From Actinomycetes bacterium (GTDB lineage: Bacteria; Actinomycetota; Actinomycetes; Actinomycetales; Cellulomonadaceae), in contig JAJYTJ010000190.1 of assembly GCA_021793115.1 (NCBI GenBank), positions 1 through 6,800 of the forward strand: a stretch of 6,800 bases of DNA. Direction: 5' to 3'. A model generated the notes under the pieces. The model did not search any database, was not told the origin of the DNA, and saw only the letters and a list, made by a program, of their open reading frames with translations. Position numbers and translations under genes: made by a program. Of this stretch, positions 5,651-6,800 are shown one piece after another (position 1 is the stretch's first letter; each line of letters begins with the position of its first letter).

Positions 5651-6100
5651 TCACCGCGCGCCTTCCCACCACCGGTCCGGCCAGCCGGGCGACACCACGG
5701 CCAGCCGGTACAGCGTGGCGACCCGCGCCAGGTCCATGTCGTACGTCGCCAGGGTGTCGACGTCCGGGTGGGCCACCGCTGTGCCGAGGTGCAGCGCGAC
5801 GAACGACGAGAGCGCCGTCGACACGTGGGACGCCGTCTGCAGCGCCTGGTCGCTGAAGCGCAGCACCTCGACGTTCGCCTCCGCCGCGTCCGCTGCCGCT
5901 CGCGCCGCCACGCCCAGCGGGAAGGCCCGGCCGTGCAGCTCGGTGATGCCGACCGGACTCGTCACCAGCCGCCGGCCATAGGTCCACACGAGCCACGCGT
6001 CGCGGTGAGCGGCCCCGGGCAGGAACTGCGCCAGCGCCGAACCGTCGACATACGTCGCAGGCACCCCGCTCCCCCCGAGCGGCGGCGGGAAGCCAGGCAT
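5651..6100 (-). CDS. PIN-domain protein with one catalytic acid replaced
   Basis: A 149-residue protein with the PIN nuclease fold seen in VapC-type RNases. The order of elements fits: strand 1 T-Y-V-D-G-S-A-L with D19, T-E-L-H-G with E54, the helix A-L-S-S-F-V-A-L-H-L-G-T-A, and L-A-T-Y-D-M-D-L with D121, ending in V-V-S-P-G. In VapC relatives the helix reads L-D-A-[IL]-H-L-A; here the Asp is Val101. One of the usual metal-binding acids is thus missing, and activity may be reduced or lost. No VapB-like antitoxin gene is adjacent: the 57 bp upstream, after the GTPase gene, are too short to hold one. ATG at 6100 has GAGG 8 nt upstream; GTG at 6103 and 6124 are alternatives. Position suggests transcription with the conservon genes. 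Confidence 0.8.
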   Translation of the reverse strand: MPGFPPPLGGSGVPATYVDGSALAQFLPGAAHRDAWLVWTYGRRLVTSPVGITELHGRAFPLGVAARAAADAAEANVEVLRFSDQALQTASHVSTALSSFVALHLGTAVAHPDVDTLATYDMDLARVATLYRLAVVSPGWPDRWWEGAR

Positions 6101-6157
6101 CACCTCATCCTCGCCGATCCGCACCGCCGCTCACACGGCTGTCGGGTCGGCGCGGCG

Positions 6158-6781
6158 TCAGCGCGCGGGCGTGGTGGCGGCCCGCAACCGAGCCATGGCC
6201 AGCTGCACCAGCGCGATGAGTGCCTGCTTGGTCGCGGCCCGCGAGCGGGCGTCGGTGTAGAGCACCGGCACGTGGTCCGGGATCGCCAGCGCCGCGCGCA
6301 CGTCCTCGAGCGAGTGCTTCGCGATGCCGTCGAAGCAGTTCACGCCGACGACGAACGGGATGCCCCGGCTCTCCATGTAGTCGACCGCGGGGAAGCACTG
6401 GTCCAGCCGGTCGGTGTCGACGAGCACCACGGCACCGATGGCGCCGCGCACCAGGTCGTCCCACATGAAGAGGAACCGGTCCTGGCCGGGCGTGCCGAAC
6501 AGGTACAGCCACAGGTGACCCGGCAGCGCGATGCGGCCGAAGTCCATGGCGACCGTGGTCGTCGTCTTGCGGTCGGTGACCAGGCCGGCGTCGTCGACAC
6601 CGAGCGACTTCTCGGTCATGGCCGCCTCGGTGTTGAGGGGCTCGATGTCGGAGATCGACCCGATGAACGTCGTCTTGCCCACGGCGAAGCCGCCGGCGAC
6701 GACGATCTTGACGACGGTGGGAGCGACGCTGCCCGTGCCAGCCTGGGCGTTGGTCGGGGCGTCAGAGGGCTGCGATGCCAT
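6158..6781 (-). CDS. cvnD: Conservon small GTPase, CvnD-like
   Basis: A 207-residue GTP-binding protein of the actinobacterial CvnD group, related to MglA-type Ras-like GTPases. Visible motifs are the P-loop G-G-F-A-V-G-K-T-T (residues 30-38), the switch region K-T-T-T-T-V-A-M-D-F-G (72-82), the G3 variant F-G-T-P-G-Q-D-R-F (95-103) in place of D-x-x-G, the G4 variant N-C-F-D (148-151) in place of N-K-x-D, and T-D-A-R-S-R (176-181) for the base contact. These variants are normal in the group. In conservons, a sensor-kinase-like CvnA, a roadblock protein CvnB, DUF742 protein CvnC and this GTPase form a membrane-associated signalling complex that affects development and secondary metabolism in Streptomyces. 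ATG at 6781 has GGAGAG 8 nt upstream and overlaps the end of cvnC by 20 bp, which points to translational coupling. GTG at 6790 is less likely because its ribosome site would be too close. Confidence 0.95.
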   Translation of the reverse strand: MASQPSDAPTNAQAGTGSVAPTVVKIVVAGGFAVGKTTFIGSISDIEPLNTEAAMTEKSLGVDDAGLVTDRKTTTTVAMDFGRIALPGHLWLYLFGTPGQDRFLFMWDDLVRGAIGAVVLVDTDRLDQCFPAVDYMESRGIPFVVGVNCFDGIAKHSLEDVRAALAIPDHVPVLYTDARSRAATKQALIALVQLAMARLRAATTPAR

Positions 6782-6800
6782 TGAGAACACTCTCCAACAC
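6762..6800 (-). CDS. cvnC: DUF742 conservon protein CvnC, C-terminal end (partial)
   Basis: The last 12 codons enter from the right edge and read V-L-E-S-V-L-N-G-I-A-A-L followed by TGA at 6764-6762. This is the usual C-terminus of DUF742 proteins that precede CvnD GTPases, where the final residues encode the ribosome site and start of the next gene. The 20-bp overlap with the GTPase start is part of that pattern. Only this tail is visible, so the call depends on the match plus context. Confidence 0.85.
   Translation of the reverse strand: MLESVLNGIAAL

Noticed and set aside
5490..5981. Plus-strand open frame starting over tRNA-Ser(UGA)
   Set aside because: Its beginning is the tRNA sequence read as protein (G-I-R-T-L-G-D-G pattern) and the remainder is antisense to the PIN gene.

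Overview
The window is GC-rich DNA (third codon positions almost all G or C, several GTG starts) from a high-GC Gram-positive actinomycete. The best taxonomic markers are an actinobacterial conservon (cvnC-cvnD) at the right edge and a ThrE-type threonine/serine exporter. The genus cannot be fixed from the sequence alone. Every intact gene lies on the minus strand, so the natural reading order runs from right to left.

Right part (5507-6800): the last codons of a DUF742 protein (CvnC) overlap the start of a CvnD-type small GTPase. A PIN-domain protein follows that lacks one expected catalytic acid, and then a tRNA-Ser(UGA). Middle part (745-5506): after about 460 bp without a recognisable gene come a small four-helix membrane protein of unknown function, an NRAMP-superfamily metal transporter with a non-canonical metal site, a PAP2 phosphatase and a ThrE-type exporter. 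PAP2 and thrE are 38 bp apart and look like an operon. The other two genes are separated by 145-182 bp with GC-rich hairpins, so they may be independent units. Left part (1-744): a tRNA-Ser(GCU) with a candidate promoter, a hairpin built on a perfect 16-bp palindrome just downstream of it, a remnant of an OLD-family ATP-dependent nuclease on the plus strand, and the 5' end of an IS21-family element that appears to have cut into that remnant.

The four middle genes all encode membrane proteins (amino-acid export, metal transport, phosphatase, unknown). Two serine tRNA genes with different anticodons, on the same strand, bracket them. The nuclease remnant plus IS21 end beside a tRNA gene looks like the worn edge of an accessory (probably defence) region. 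I found no intact new defence system, CRISPR array, riboswitch or phage gene. The most useful leads are the decayed OLD nuclease, the PIN protein with a substituted active site behind a conservon, and the altered metal site of the NRAMP protein.
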